Assembly (NCBI GenBank): GCA_932294295.1
Contig: OW028573.1
Location: forward strand, 62,473,829-62,537,828
Source: Alitta virens
Lineage: Eukaryota; Annelida; Polychaeta; Phyllodocida; Nereididae
Reading direction: 5' to 3'
DNA: 64,000 nt
In this document: piece after piece, positions 10,727 to 23,330 of the stretch
Numbering within the stretch: position 1 is the stretch's first letter
Layout of the letters: every line of letters begins with the position of its first letter
The notes under the pieces: model-generated
What the model was told of the DNA's origin: nothing
Database searches by the model: none
Seen by the model: the letters and a program-made list of their open reading frames with translations, nothing else
Position numbers and translations under genes: made by a program

Positions 10727-13700
10727 TTACCTGGTAATCAAGATCACCTAAACATCAGAAGCAATCAGTGTTGAATATTGGGTGATGTTCGTGGCAAGGT
10801 TCTACTGTAATACCAAATTAGGCTTTCAAATTCTTGTGAAAATATCATAAATTCATATCCTTCATTCTCAGTTTTTCGCCATAGCTGTCTATGCGTAATG
10901 GGCAATTAATAGCAGAAACTAATTAGGCAAATGATACATAATTAGCAGCATGAATTTGACTTCAATAACCACTTATCGCTGGTTTTGTCAAGCTTTAATT
11001 ATTGAATATCTTCTGTTCCCTGCAGATAAAGTGTTTTTATTAGAGCGCTTCAAAATCATACTTGTCAAATGTGTATTTAATCAAAAGTGATGCAAAATAA
11101 TCACTGGTGAGAGCATTTGTCAGAAACGCTGATACTGTGCCAACAATGGTTGGTGTGAGAATAGTAAGCAGAGAAGGAGACCATCTAACTGATTGCTGCC
11201 TTTTTGGATTATTTCAACTCGATCTGTGCATTCGGAATAAACTGTACATTCACAATAAACTGTATCGTGTTGCTGTGCTTAAAGTAGTGAAGTTGAGACC
11301 TACACACTTTTCAAGCAACGACCTACTTCCAGGTCTATTAGTATAAATCCTGGCAAGGCTTCGCTGTCAGGCTTGGCAACTGAAATTACGCCCCGATTCC
11401 TACTCAGTTATCACAATCCCCAAGCGAGAAAATGTCCCGAAGATGGACTGTCCGTTAGCATGGTTTCTTCTTCTTATTCAAACTGAGATTATCCTTATCA
11501 AGAAAGGAATGTAATTTCAGCTGCACTCCCTTGAGGACAGACTTAAGTGAGGACACTGGCGAAGAAACAAGCAAGAAAGACGTCATAAGCAAGTCACAAA
11601 GCAAGTACTCAAGCAAGCTCAAGCAACAGCCATCTAGCCATCCAACTGTTATGGGTAGACACTAGCCATGGGTCCATAAATATGGGAAATCATTCAGTCT
11701 AAACATTTTCGTCTCATAAATACATCCGCTGGTAAATAAAGACCCTGAAGTGGGGGTTTTCTAATCTGAGGGGGCGTTTAGAATGAATATAACACATCCG
11801 GTGATCTATTATGCCGGGAGCAAGCCCCAGTCACCCCAGTTGGACACAGATAAATGAATGAATTTTTACGGGTGCAGCCAGCAAACCAGCAAATGCTATT
11901 GGAAAGAGATGCAGCATAAATAGCGAAAAAGGGAGCAGGGTAGAAGAATGGGCGACTTGTGTGGCGGATTGGCGACACAGAAATGGACCGAGTAACGAAG
12001 CAGAAAACGACATCCCCCAAGTGCCATGAATATCAAGGTATTACGCGTCTTGGATGCTTCCTATCCCAGCACAATGAATGGATGTCCTTGCTAGCCATAT
12101 GCTTGTGGGGGAAGCCCCCATCTTCCAGCATCACAATCTGCTGCTGGACCTTCCTCTTAGCAAGCAGGCTGCAAGGCACAGTGGGCACACTGAGCCCTTC
12201 TCTTCGATTCTAATTCCCCTCTTTATTTACCTAACTGATGGGCCTCTCAGGGCGTGTCTTAGACACCAGTGGAGACTGGGTGTAGGGTGCTATAAATACC
12301 ATTAGGAGACGTTATCGGCCACCAGATTCTTTGTGGTCCACTGAGTGAGTTGCCCAAAAACACGTAATGAGTCTTATGATATGTGTCCTGTGATACGGTG
12401 CACATATACACAGCATTGTGTGCCTGGGTGCAGCAGACAAGACCAAATTGCACACTGGCAAGTAACATCACAGAAGGAAAGTTGCATGGCTGGGCTTTTG
12501 TTATGGCGTAATGGATGTTAATACACCGCATCTATTTATGGTATAATTCTATTACTTCATTTCCACGTGACATTTAAGGCGCCGAGATGTTCTTTCTGAC
12601 GAATCCTATGGTGTGATGCTATGCAGGAATTTTTTGTGAACCTCACGGAGATGCCAGTGCAGGTGGACGGAGGTCAGCAGCTGGCCAGTTAACCAGTCCA
12701 CTGAGAATAGCTTTGCCATGTTAAGTCTCTCGCAAATATTTGTCCTGAAAATTCCCTGGCTTGCTTAATATGACCAGAGAATAGCCCTAACTATACAGCC
12801 ATAGATTCATACTTCGGGCTTGCTATATTGTGCCAAAGCGAAGAAGATATATGTGTGGCATGGCTGGCATTAAGATGAAGAGATTAGGCCTTAGGCAAAC
12901 ATGTTGAGGCTACGATTAAAAAGAGTAATCCAGCCATGATGAGCATGAAGATGCCGAGATAGGAAGAGAAGAGTAAACACTATGGTAACGGAGACAAGGA
13001 AGCTGTTTTAGCAGAGAAGTGAAGCTTATGTTCTGACAAATCTAAGGTCAGGCTAATCTGTCCTGTGTGTGAATAACACGTGATTGAGTCGGAGTGAGCC
13101 ATTACAGTCACTTCGATCCAAGCAATAATCAAGCTGCGCCTTAACATAATTGCTTTGTGGGGTCCTATCAATATTTACCATGGTGCCATCTCAGTGCTAA
13201 TCTAGCCTGAGTGGCTTTTCATGGCAAGGTGCTGTGTTAAAAGGACGGCTGGGCCCGACTGGCAGTGAGTGCAGGTCAATCTGAGCATCTCAATACTTCA
13301 TCAAGATGACCCCAGGACACGGTGTCCATGGCAGCCACTGACCAGCAGCCCCTGACCACTAGCCTCTAAATTGACCTCCATCACAAGATCCCTCCGCCCA
13401 GCGCAGGCCTCTTCACAACCCACACACCTACCCACAAGACGCCAGTCGAAATAGTACCGAACAGGTATTACCGAGCAAAATGATTTGCAGATGGCGTGCT
13501 AAGGCAATGACCGAAAATTTGTCTGAGTGAAATGTTTTGATTACAGATTCATCATCAATCATTTGTAAGGAACGTATGACAGAGGACCTGGGATCGATAG
13601 TGTTTTTGAAATCCAATAGGCAGACCTTCCTTGTGATGATTTCATATTTCATAGCCATTACACCTACACAGGGCTAGAGGTGGCAGGACAAATACAGATT

Positions 13701-16700
13701 ATGGGAAGCAGATAGGGCATATCAGGCATCACATACACGCTCCATATGTTATCTTTTAATAGGAGGGTGTGCTGCGTCAGATGTCGGGTGATTAATTCCT
13801 GGGGGCACCATCGACATTTACTAAGGACTTCCATAAGTCATAAAGGGGAGCGGATGAGGTTCCCTGGCAGACACCATTAGGATGCGCGCTGTTCAGGCAT
13901 ATCAGCCGGCCCAGAACTCACTAGGCTAAGTCTTTCTCCATTGTTAGTGGGACACGTGAGGCCCAGTGGAGTGACTGCAGGAGATAGCATTTATCTGCTG
14001 CCCTGCCGCCCCTTGCTACAGGCCTTACTCTTTTGGCCCTGACATGCCACTAATGAATGAATATCGAACCACTTACCTAAGCCTTAGTCGCTGTCCTTTC
14101 TAGAGGCAGACCTCTGGGTGCCCTTCCACAGGACTCGACGCGTATCTCTTAATTCGTCCTCCTAAATACGTGTCCAACGGTTTTTCACTGGTGTCCAGTG
14201 GGCACCGTTTGCAGTTGGCCGGATCAAGCCTGTCGCCAATCGCCGCCAATGATTAATCGGGTCTGTAATCCACACAAGCCCCCTGTCAGCTTCAGGTATG
14301 CCAAGAGCGCGTCTGGATTAGAGCGAAAACCGCAGACAGAGGACGATACGGTCACAAGGCACTTCTCCGGCCGACTCCTGCATACAAAAGACGTTTTGTG
14401 GCGTTTAGCTATGCGACACTGTCAAGACTGTGCTCCTCCCGTCTTGTAGCTTCTGCAGACAAAGTGTCAATCACGTGTGTCCCTGATGAGATGAAGTTAA
14501 TGCATTGACATAACTGCTATAATCAACAGTAGCTAGTAGAGCGAGCTGTGAATGTCACACACGCACAGCAGAGAACTGAGACTGGCACCCTGCGGAGGGA
14601 GGCTAGAGCATGTAGAGTGACACCCAAGCGGCTGTCGCTCAGCGAATACCTGTTCTGCCTAATACTCGGCCCTATAAGCGTTGGCTGAGCAGGGAGGCGC
14701 GGGCATGGCGGCCGGCGCCTGGCATCGATCTCAGCTCGAGGATCGCTTACCCGTGCTGTGGGAACAAAGCCCAACCGGAGATCCAATGATGAGAGTCCCA
14801 CTCTCACAACCTCACAGACTTGACTATCATTACCCGGCTTAGCAGGCCAAGCCAACTCAACGTGCAGTGACTATTGAAATGGACATTTCCTGCGCGGAAG
14901 CAATCTCCCTAAATCGGCCCTATGTAATCGGCAAATTGAAACGTGCACGCCACTTGCTAGGGTCCAATCAAACGCTTTTTACTTGTGAGGCTGGAGGGCG
15001 ATGCAAAGGGGAGACACTGAAAACAAAAGTCGGGCGACAGGAAGGAGGCAGGAAAGGATGGGATGTGACAGACACACCCAGAACCGCTGCATTACGTGCC
15101 AAGCATGACCTAGGCTGGCACATGCTAATCCACCAACTTTACCCCATTCAGAGAGCATCAGCACCAGCAAATCTCCATCTTCAAAGGTCTCTGTAATAGC
15201 AGAATATCATGTCATTGCTCCCCATCACTCTCTCTTACATGTCATTCAGTATCTGCATTTTAAGTTAAGTTTCGTCTTAGACCTTGCAGCAGCTCACGTG
15301 GGGATAGCTCTGACCTCGCTTTAAGCCGGATTAACAAAGTCAATAGAGGTTAAACAGGATTGATGAGAGATCAGCATGACATGCTGCCATTAAGTGGTCC
15401 TTTTTCGGACCGACCGCTGCATCCCTGACCCCCCATGTCCTAACCAATGATCCCCTGGGTCCAAGCAACTCAGCAATTTTTCATGCAAATCTTTGCATTG
15501 CTTTTGTAGTTGTACACGTCACCAAGAACACTTAAGGTAAACAAAAACATCAATAAAGAGAAATGTCACCGGGCCAAAGGCGTTTTAGCAGCAGCATCAA
15601 AACAAGCGATGAAGTCATTGAATGCAATTGCGTCCATATATTTTGGGGGAACAATGAGCGAATGATTCAGAGGCTGGGAAGATGGAGATGCGTCAAGGTG
15701 TGATAAACTGCGCACGTGTGAAGTTCTTTCTGACGCTCTCTTCATTGACGTGAGCTCTGTTACGTTGTCGACGTCGTCTAACGGCTGCATCAGTGGCGCT
15801 GGCCCAGCAGCCCATTCAAAGCCAAAACGAGTGGCTGCCATGACGGAATTCCTGCCAGGGGATGACACACAAAATCAAAGAGTCCAGTGACGTTACAAGC
15901 AGCCCAAGGTCCAGGGCCAGGAATGAGGGGGGACTGGCAGGGCACCCTCAGCATCTGATACATTTGAAGTGTCATCGATTGAAGTGTCTATCCCTCACCC
16001 ATGATGACATTTATCAGAGCTGAGACAGCCAGCTAGCCCTGCTGCGATCGCTGTAATATTCATCTGACAATCGTTAGCACAAGTGAGAGGGGACGGGAGA
16101 AGGTCGGGCTCAGCTGGCTGCAGGTTCAGTCTCCATCATCAAACAACATGACATCGTCACAAATTACCCAAGGCCTTGTGCATGTCTAGCGGACACAGCC
16201 AATCGATCCCACTCAATGGTGATCATGACTACTGGACCAGTCACAACTCCCTGGCCCACTCCCACTCAAACCCCTCCCCAGGCCATCAAGCACGGTGGGT
16301 GAGGTTGCCTTCAAATCTAAGCCCTTAAGAGCCATTTCGCTTAAAAAATAAAAATAAAAGACCACTGATATTTAATCCATTGTAATTGATCTATTTGTTT
16401 CCGATTTTGAGCAACTGACCCTTTTTGCCTTTTGCTACACAGATCGCGTCCTTTGTTCATCCTTCTCACATTTGGCACGTCCACAAAAAGTCTAGTTTAG
16501 GCATATGTCCAAGACTCATGCGACGAGTGGTCCAGTTTGGCGTCGCACCTATTTGTCTTAACACAGAGACTGGGCGCCTTAATTCCTACTACTTAAGGCT
16601 TAACACGCACTAAAACTAGTCAGGGCAGCAGAGGTTCTTGTCACTTCCCTGTGGTGCCCAGGGACCAGGTAGGAAGGACAGCAAGGCGATGTTGCTAATG

Positions 16701-17865
16701 ATCCCTAATCAAGGAAGTTTAAAAGGCAACGAGGCTCCTTTGCCACCTCACACCAGCAACATTAATTGGCAGCTGTCGCTGGAGGCAGACAGTAACCAGA
16801 TGTAGCCCTGTCCCCATCATCCACTGGCCTGCAATCCACAGAAAAAGCCTCTGCCAGGCCAGCTCATTCGTCTCCATTACCATTATTATGCAGTCAGCAG
16901 ACCTTAACAATGATCATTGGACTGAGCCTTAAATCTCAAATGTAATTCTCTCCGTCTCAGCAAGGCTGAACAATAGCTGATTTACGCTTTTGAATTTGTT
17001 CAAATCTGCGATGAAATCTCAAAAGCTACGTAATATTAGACTGCATGTAATGAGGGAGGATATAAAACTGTAACTGGGCGTGATTCCATAGCAACAAGTC
17101 TGTCGGAGACTTCGAAAAATTTCATAGCACAGTGTGCCATACTTTATCATACACTTAAAGCTAGTGATGGATCGGCCTGTCCGCAACAATTGCGCCTAGA
17201 CTTGATGTCACTTTGAATTGATTACATAGGAAGACGGGCAACATGGGACAAAAGCTGTATTATTGTGGAAATAGCAATGGCAGGGATTTAATTTCCACAG
17301 GCCCAGGTATATCTTTCATGCAACCTCATACGCAATATACAGGCATCCCTGTGCAATAACGTTCAGAAATTCCATTATTATTGATTTGGTGACCACTAGA
17401 ATTTCTAGCGGGTCAGACAGCATTTTGGAAAGCATAAACATCGATTTGTCTGCGCTCAGAACCAATGTATCCATGTCAGCTGATAAATGAATGGTATGTA
17501 TCATTTTGACGGCTTGTTTGATCACCCTATATATTACCTAAAACCACCACACAGAGCTATATGAGAAGAAAACTTATGGGAAACCTTTGGCATTTACCGT
17601 GAAAACAAATGTTTTCATACTTGTTCTACATTACCAATGTTTATAGTTCACACTGATACAAGCTATGGATTTTTAGATGAGTTGTCCTATTATTTATTTA
17701 ACACGAGTTTCATGGCTGCTAGGAGTCAGGATGACAAATTGGTCAGTAAAAGTACACAATGAGTGATTCAACAAGAGTAACAAAGCAAGTAAATGTAAGG
17801 TTTGACGTTCAGTGGATGTTATGTCGGAGATTTACAGCAGCATTTAAAAAGTTTTTAATAATGCT
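10727..17865. other. Gene-free, mostly unique, GC-richer DNA
   Basis: No exon was recognised. Frames of 60-110 codons occur on both strands and overlap each other (e.g. minus 14523-14855, plus 14867-15196) without domains, which is what GC-richer random sequence gives. Scattered homeodomain-type words occur, e.g. CAATGATTAATCGG at 14,247-14,260. The stretch could hold distal regulatory DNA, but only conservation data could show this. Confidence 0.45.
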
Positions 17866-18385
17866 TGACTCATAAATGTTCTAACTGAAGACTGATAACA
17901 GCCTCACAGAGCTGTGCATTGTATGTATGGACACATTGGCTAGTCTTAGTATAGTTATAGTACTTTAGTGCCTTTTGACTCATAATTTTTGCATCTGAAC
18001 AAAGTGCCTTATTATATTGATAATTGTTATTGCTTATGTTTTTATCGCTATTGACTCATGTATGTTGTATCTGAACGTTGAGAGCTATCCCATGGAGCCT
18101 TATATATGGACAGTTTTTTTAAATATAGTGCAATGAGCAGCTATTCACTAACAAATGTATCAGAACATTTATAGCACTAAATAGAGCCTTATATTGAGAT
18201 TTTAACTATTGTGCTCTTCCGGCTGTGAAGCAATGTCATATAGAGCCTTACGTATGGATAATTTTTAATTATAGTGCTCTCATGGCTATTGACTCATAAA
18301 TGTTGTATCCGAGAATTGAAAACATCCTCATGGATTCATACAGCCTTATGTAATAGAGGTTTTTAAATGCTCCAGCTGAATACTC
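17866..18385. repeat. Degenerate tandem repeat with TGACTCAT boxes
   Basis: About six diverged units of roughly 65-110 bases. TGACTCAT occurs exactly at 17,866-17,873, 17,976-17,983, 18,052-18,059 and 18,290-18,297, each followed by an AAATGTT/TATGTTG-like word and TCTGAAC or a variant. A second shared block, AGCCTTAT/GAGCCTTA, recurs at about 18,095, 18,182, 18,242 and 18,345, followed by a TATGGA..TTTTTAA..TAGTGC segment. TGACTCA is the AP-1 (Fos/Jun) binding word. Whether it is bound here is unknown. Confidence 0.65.
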
Positions 18386-20399
18386 ATTTCTCTTGCTTAT
18401 AACATGCAAGCTGACGTAATGCCCATTATTTCCAGATACTTTAGGAGCGTGACAAGGTTGGGTCTGCACTGCATACAACTGCCTGGATTAAATCAATCGT
18501 GGCAGTCCTTACTCATTGTGGCCTGAAAAGGTGTCTTTATCTTGGGAGGTGTGGCGCAGGACACAATCGATTGTAGCAGCAGTCAAAGTTAAAAGCCGAG
18601 TGACTTAAAGCCCAGAGCAAAAAACAGGCCCTTCGCAGAAAGTGACAACAGACATTTCCACATTGCATTAATATGTCTATTTTTACAGGCGACCACGATC
18701 GGATGATTGAGAGGAATTTATTGCTGATGCTGCAGCGAGAGATGTTTTTGTCTCAGTCAAGAGACAGAAGGAAGTAGATATGAGATTGGGCGAGTTGGGG
18801 AGGACACGCTGTGACGTCACTTTCTGGCTGGTGTCATGACAACATAGCACTTGGCAGATGGACTGCTGACCTTGGTGCCAACTCTCTTGTCAGATAAAGC
18901 AAGCTCAAGGTCGACCTTCGATGCAAGATTGATGGAGTTCAAATAAACGTTGCCACGACTTCTGACAAACCAACAAGAACGCCACGTCACACTGCAATTG
19001 TTAAAGCTTAATTACACCCAATGAAATATGGCCCTCCTTACTTAAATAGAATCAAATAATGAGATTCTCCAGGCGAGACTAGTCTTTTCCAATGGGATGA
19101 GGTCTTAGGGACACTGCAAGTGATTTACTTGAACCATGTTGCAAGAAAAAAGCTTGCTGCAGTTTATGTTGCCCATCAGTTTTTCCATATCAGAACAGGA
19201 AGCAGCCAACTCCTATGCTTGTCTCTGGTCATAAATGTCATCCATGGATCGTCATAGATAACACCTTCATCGCCAAAGATAAGCAAAACAAATCAGTTTC
19301 CATTGGGCGCTTTTATCTTTAGACATCACAACAGGCATGCACAGTTAGCATACGAATGTTAGTGCTGGAGGCTGGAGCAATTGGTAAATACTTTTACCAT
19401 CAACTAAGGCTACTTTTGAGCTAGTCCAAGGCCTATCACCTGCCACAAAGGCACGCACAAACACGCAAAACTCCCCCCACTCAACATTTATGCACGTCAT
19501 AATTTGAAAGAAGCTGGGCCAGGGGTGAACCGAATACAAGGACAGTGAGAGACTGTTATCTATGTCTCTCATAAGTCAGGATACACGCCCAAGGAGCCTT
19601 GGCTTTAATGAAAAGACCAGAAACATATTCTTTCTACCAACTGATGGCTAAATTACACTCAATGACATCACTCACTTGTTGTGAAACACAGACGCTGGAG
19701 AGGACAAGCAAGACGCCATAAAACTGAGAATTTGTAGACGCTGATTACAGCGCCTGGAAATCTTCAAAGTGAAGCCCCTTACAGATCTGACCAAATAAAT
19801 TCTAATGGATTTGAAGAGGAACATCAGTCACCCCACCCAAGGGTTGTTCCCTGGTCCATCGGTACAGCACACCATAAAACAATATCCATAGTCGCTTTGG
19901 AAATGGCCCAATAATCTATGCTTCGATTACTTTTAAAGACTTGATTGCTTTGCCTACTGGGAGAGCTCCTGACTTGAAACTTACACTGATGGCTAAAGTG
20001 ATGCACTTAACTCAGCGAGACGCAATAAGTATCTAGCATGGACATTAGCAGCAAGCACCGACCGCATTTACTGCCTTAGACGTTTGGAGAAATCTAAGTC
20101 ACTCTTTCAGCAACTAAGAAAGCGAAGGCACTAGTTGGGAAAGCTAATGCGATCCCATATAATCTACTGTAGGGCCACCAGGTCGTGCGAGAAGTTCTTC
20201 TGCCGCTTCATAAATGCCGTGAAATGTTCAACTGTCAGCTTGTAATTGAAACAGTTCTGGCCGTTTGATGGATAGGTCGAGTGCACTTGAAAATAATAAG
20301 GTAATTATTACGCGTTGTCATTTTGTGCGAAAGGCTCGCTAAGTAATGATTTTGATGAATATTTCATATTGAGGGAGCATTTCTCAGCTGGCTCCAATG
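18386..20399. other. Gene-free unique DNA
   Basis: No domain-bearing frame, repeat or exon seen. Confidence 0.45.
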
Positions 20400-20580
20400 G
20401 CTTCTGGATTGATTAATTGTTTACGTTCAGGTTTGATTCATTTGGAAGACTTTACGTCTGATTAATCAGCTGGCCATTGTTGGAGTGCATCGATCTGCTC
20501 TCCCTGTCCTTAACTATCTCATCAGGAGCTGGCTTGATGGTTGCTGCTGCAGCTGAAGATGCCCTTTGCATGTGTCTGCG
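20400..20580. promoter_or_regulatory. Candidate enhancer: homeodomain, E-box and Sox words clustered
   Basis: Within 180 bases: GATTGATTAATTG then TGTTTAC (20,408-20,424), the palindrome TGATTAATCA (20,459-20,468) overlapping CAGCTG (20,467-20,472), CATTGTT (20,475-20,481), a second CAGCTG in the CTGCAGCTGAAG word near 20,550, and CTTTGCAT (20,564-20,571). These match PBX/HOX-like, forkhead, bHLH, Sox and POU binding words respectively. Such words are short and common, so this is a candidate only. Confidence 0.3.
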
Positions 20581-21690
20581 TGTACGATCCTGGTGCAGGT
20601 GCTCCCTGCAGCGTTGCCTCGTGATTATATCACGCTTGATAGAATCAAGGCCCACTCCTTCGGGATATCAAAGATTGAATTTTCCCAGTGTAGTATAATT
20701 GGTGATTACTATCCTTCAGTCTAAAGCATGTAGTTCTTTTTCAAAGGCCGGCTTGCTGTAGCTACAAAGAAATCACTCCATTAGCCAGACTCCTGCTCTT
20801 TCTGTCTTTCCATGTGGCCTTTGACCCCACGTTCTGACGAGACGCAACGACAACGCACTGTCATTACGCAAAACACGTGACATCAAAACGTCCCAAAGAT
20901 GTAGCTGTAGCAAAAACATAATGTCATGTCCATCAGGTTCTCTTTACTGGCTAATGGTAGTTGTAGTCTGCCAGCCAGTCTCCGTCTTATTAATGGACAG
21001 CCATAGCATCCTGCATTTTCTCAACCAGATATAATACAAGGCATTGAATGGAGAATGCTAATGCTGCAACCACCTGTATGACTCTCATCTTCTGATCGCA
21101 CTATCCATAGCCCCTGGCGTCCTCACTACTCTGAAAGCCATTTGCCTATTGATCAGCTCTTCCACTGCCCGGCTCCTCCACAGACCAGGAAACATCTTGG
21201 CCTGCTCAAAAGTCAAATTCCCTTTCCACAGTTCCCTTTTCCAGTTTCCGATCTCTTTTCCTTCTCAAACCAGGAATGACTGCTTAGTTTTGGCCTGGGA
21301 AATTATAAGCTGAATTAACTAAATTATCAGTGGGTTGCTATACCTGATTTCCAGAGTATATTTTCGGTATATATTTTGCACAATATCTAATCAACCACAT
21401 TTAGATTCACCGTGCAAACTATATTTTGAATATCAAACTTTGGGAACAATTAGTAGGAAGTTATAAAAAATTGGTGTAGCCACAAAGAAATAATACAAAT
21501 GTACGAATGCAAGCTCCCAAGAATGTTCAAAAGAAGATTTACTGACTAAGCTTTTCCCTTCATACACTACAATTGCTCATGAAAGATGTTAGGAAAATCT
21601 CGCTACACATGTAGCAATGTACCTGTTGGATAAGAAACTTGAAGACATAATATCAAGTGCTTAAGGCAAAGCCAAGAATACACAGCGTAT
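20581..21690. other. Gene-free unique DNA before the satellite
   Basis: Nothing recognised. The composition becomes more AT-rich towards the tandem array. Confidence 0.45.
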
Positions 21691-23230
21691 TTCCATAATT
21701 TAGGACTTCCTCTGAAAGGATATACTGGTGCTACACACAAGTTTATATATATTTATATTTACATTGTTGCAACGAACGATATGTGCACTTATCATCTTTA
21801 TTCCATAATTTAGGACTTCTTCTGAAAGGATATAATGGTGCTACACACAAGTTTATATATATTTATATTTACATTGTTGCAACGAACGATATGTGCACTT
21901 ATCATCTTTATTCCATAATTTAGGACTTCCTCTGAAAGGATATAATGGTGCTACACACAAGTTTATATATATTTATATTTACATTGTTGCAACGAACGAT
22001 ATGTGCACTTATCATCTTTATTCCATAATTTAGGACTTCTTCTGAAAGGATATAATGGTGCTACACACAAGTTTATATATATTTATATTTACATTGTTGC
22101 AACGAACGATATGTGCACTTATCATCTTTATTCCATAATTTAGGACTTCTTCTGAAAGGATATAATGGTGCTACACACAAGTTTATATATATTTATATTT
22201 ACATTGTTGTAACGAACGATATGTGCACTTATCATCTTTATTCCATAATTTAGGACTTCCTCTGAAAGGATATACTGGTGCTACACACAAGTTTATATAT
22301 ATTTATATTTACATTGTTGCAACGAACGATATGTGCACTTATCATCTTTATTCCATAATTTAGGACTTCTTCTGAAAGGATATACTGGTGCTACACACAA
22401 GTTTATATATATTTATATTTACATTGTTGCAACGAACGATATGTGCACTTATCATCTTTATTCCATAATTTAGGACTTCTTCTGAAAGGATATACTGGTG
22501 CTACACACAAGTTTATATATATTTATATTTACATTGTTGCAACGAACGATATGTGCACTTATCATCTTTATTCCATAATTTAGGACTTCTTCTGAAAGGA
22601 TATACTGGTGCTACACACAAGTTTATATATATTTATATTTACATTGTTGCAACGAACGATATGTGCACTTATCATCTTTATTCCATAATTTAGGACTTCT
22701 TCTGAAAGGATATACTGGTGCTACACACAAGTTTATATATATTTATATTTACATTGTTGCAACGAACGATATGTGCACTTATCATCTTTATTCCATAATT
22801 TAGGACTTCTTCTGAAAGGATATACTGGTGCTACACACAAGTTTATATATATTTATATTTACATTGTTGCAACGAACGATATGTGCACTTATCATCTTTA
22901 TTCCATAATTTAGGACTTCTTCTGAAAGGATATACTGGTGCTACACACAAGTTTATATATATTTATATTTACATTGTTGCAACGAACGATATGTGCACTT
23001 ATCATCTTTATTCCATAATTTAGGACTTCTTCTGAAAGGATATACTGGTACTACACACAAGTTTATATATATTTATATTTACATTGTTGCAACGAACGAT
23101 ATGTGCACTTATCATCTTTATTCCATAATTTAGGACTTCTTCTGAAAGGATATACTGGTGCTACACACAAGTTTATATATATTTATATTTACATTGTTGC
23201 AACGAACGATATGTGCACTTATCATCTTTA
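21691..23230. repeat. 14 x 110-bp homogeneous tandem array
   Basis: Units start at 21,691 and every 110 bases up to 23,121, ending exactly at 23,230, so there are 14 complete copies with no partial copy. By eye only four unit positions vary: position 20 (C/T), 35 (C/A), 40 (one copy) and 80 (one copy). Copies 2-5 carry A at 35 and copies 1 and 6-14 carry C, so the array grew in blocks. The unit holds TTTATATATATTTATATTTA, the palindrome GTTGCAAC and the word GTGCAC. Since 110 is not a multiple of 3, a coding role is unlikely. The unit was not seen elsewhere in the window. Confidence 0.97.
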
Positions 23231-23246
23231 TATACATGTCAAAGTG

Positions 23247-23330
23247 TAGTGAACCAGGTGCTTGCCTGCAAGCCTACAAGCCGCAGGTTTACTGATTTGA
23301 ATACCACTATGGACAGTGATCGCGACTGTA
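23247..23330 (+). mobile_element. tRNA-like SINE remnant next to the satellite
   Basis: TAGTGAACCAG (23,247-23,257) fits the pol III A-box consensus. About 40 bases on, GGTTTACTGATTTGAATACC looks like a B box interrupted by a small insertion. In between is a GCTTGCCTGCAAGC stem. These resemble the tRNA-derived head of a SINE. No intact tRNA fold can be drawn. Confidence 0.4.

Noticed and set aside
12663..12690. TGGACGGAG word resembling the miR-184 5' end
   Set aside because: The match stops after nine bases and no precursor hairpin is apparent.
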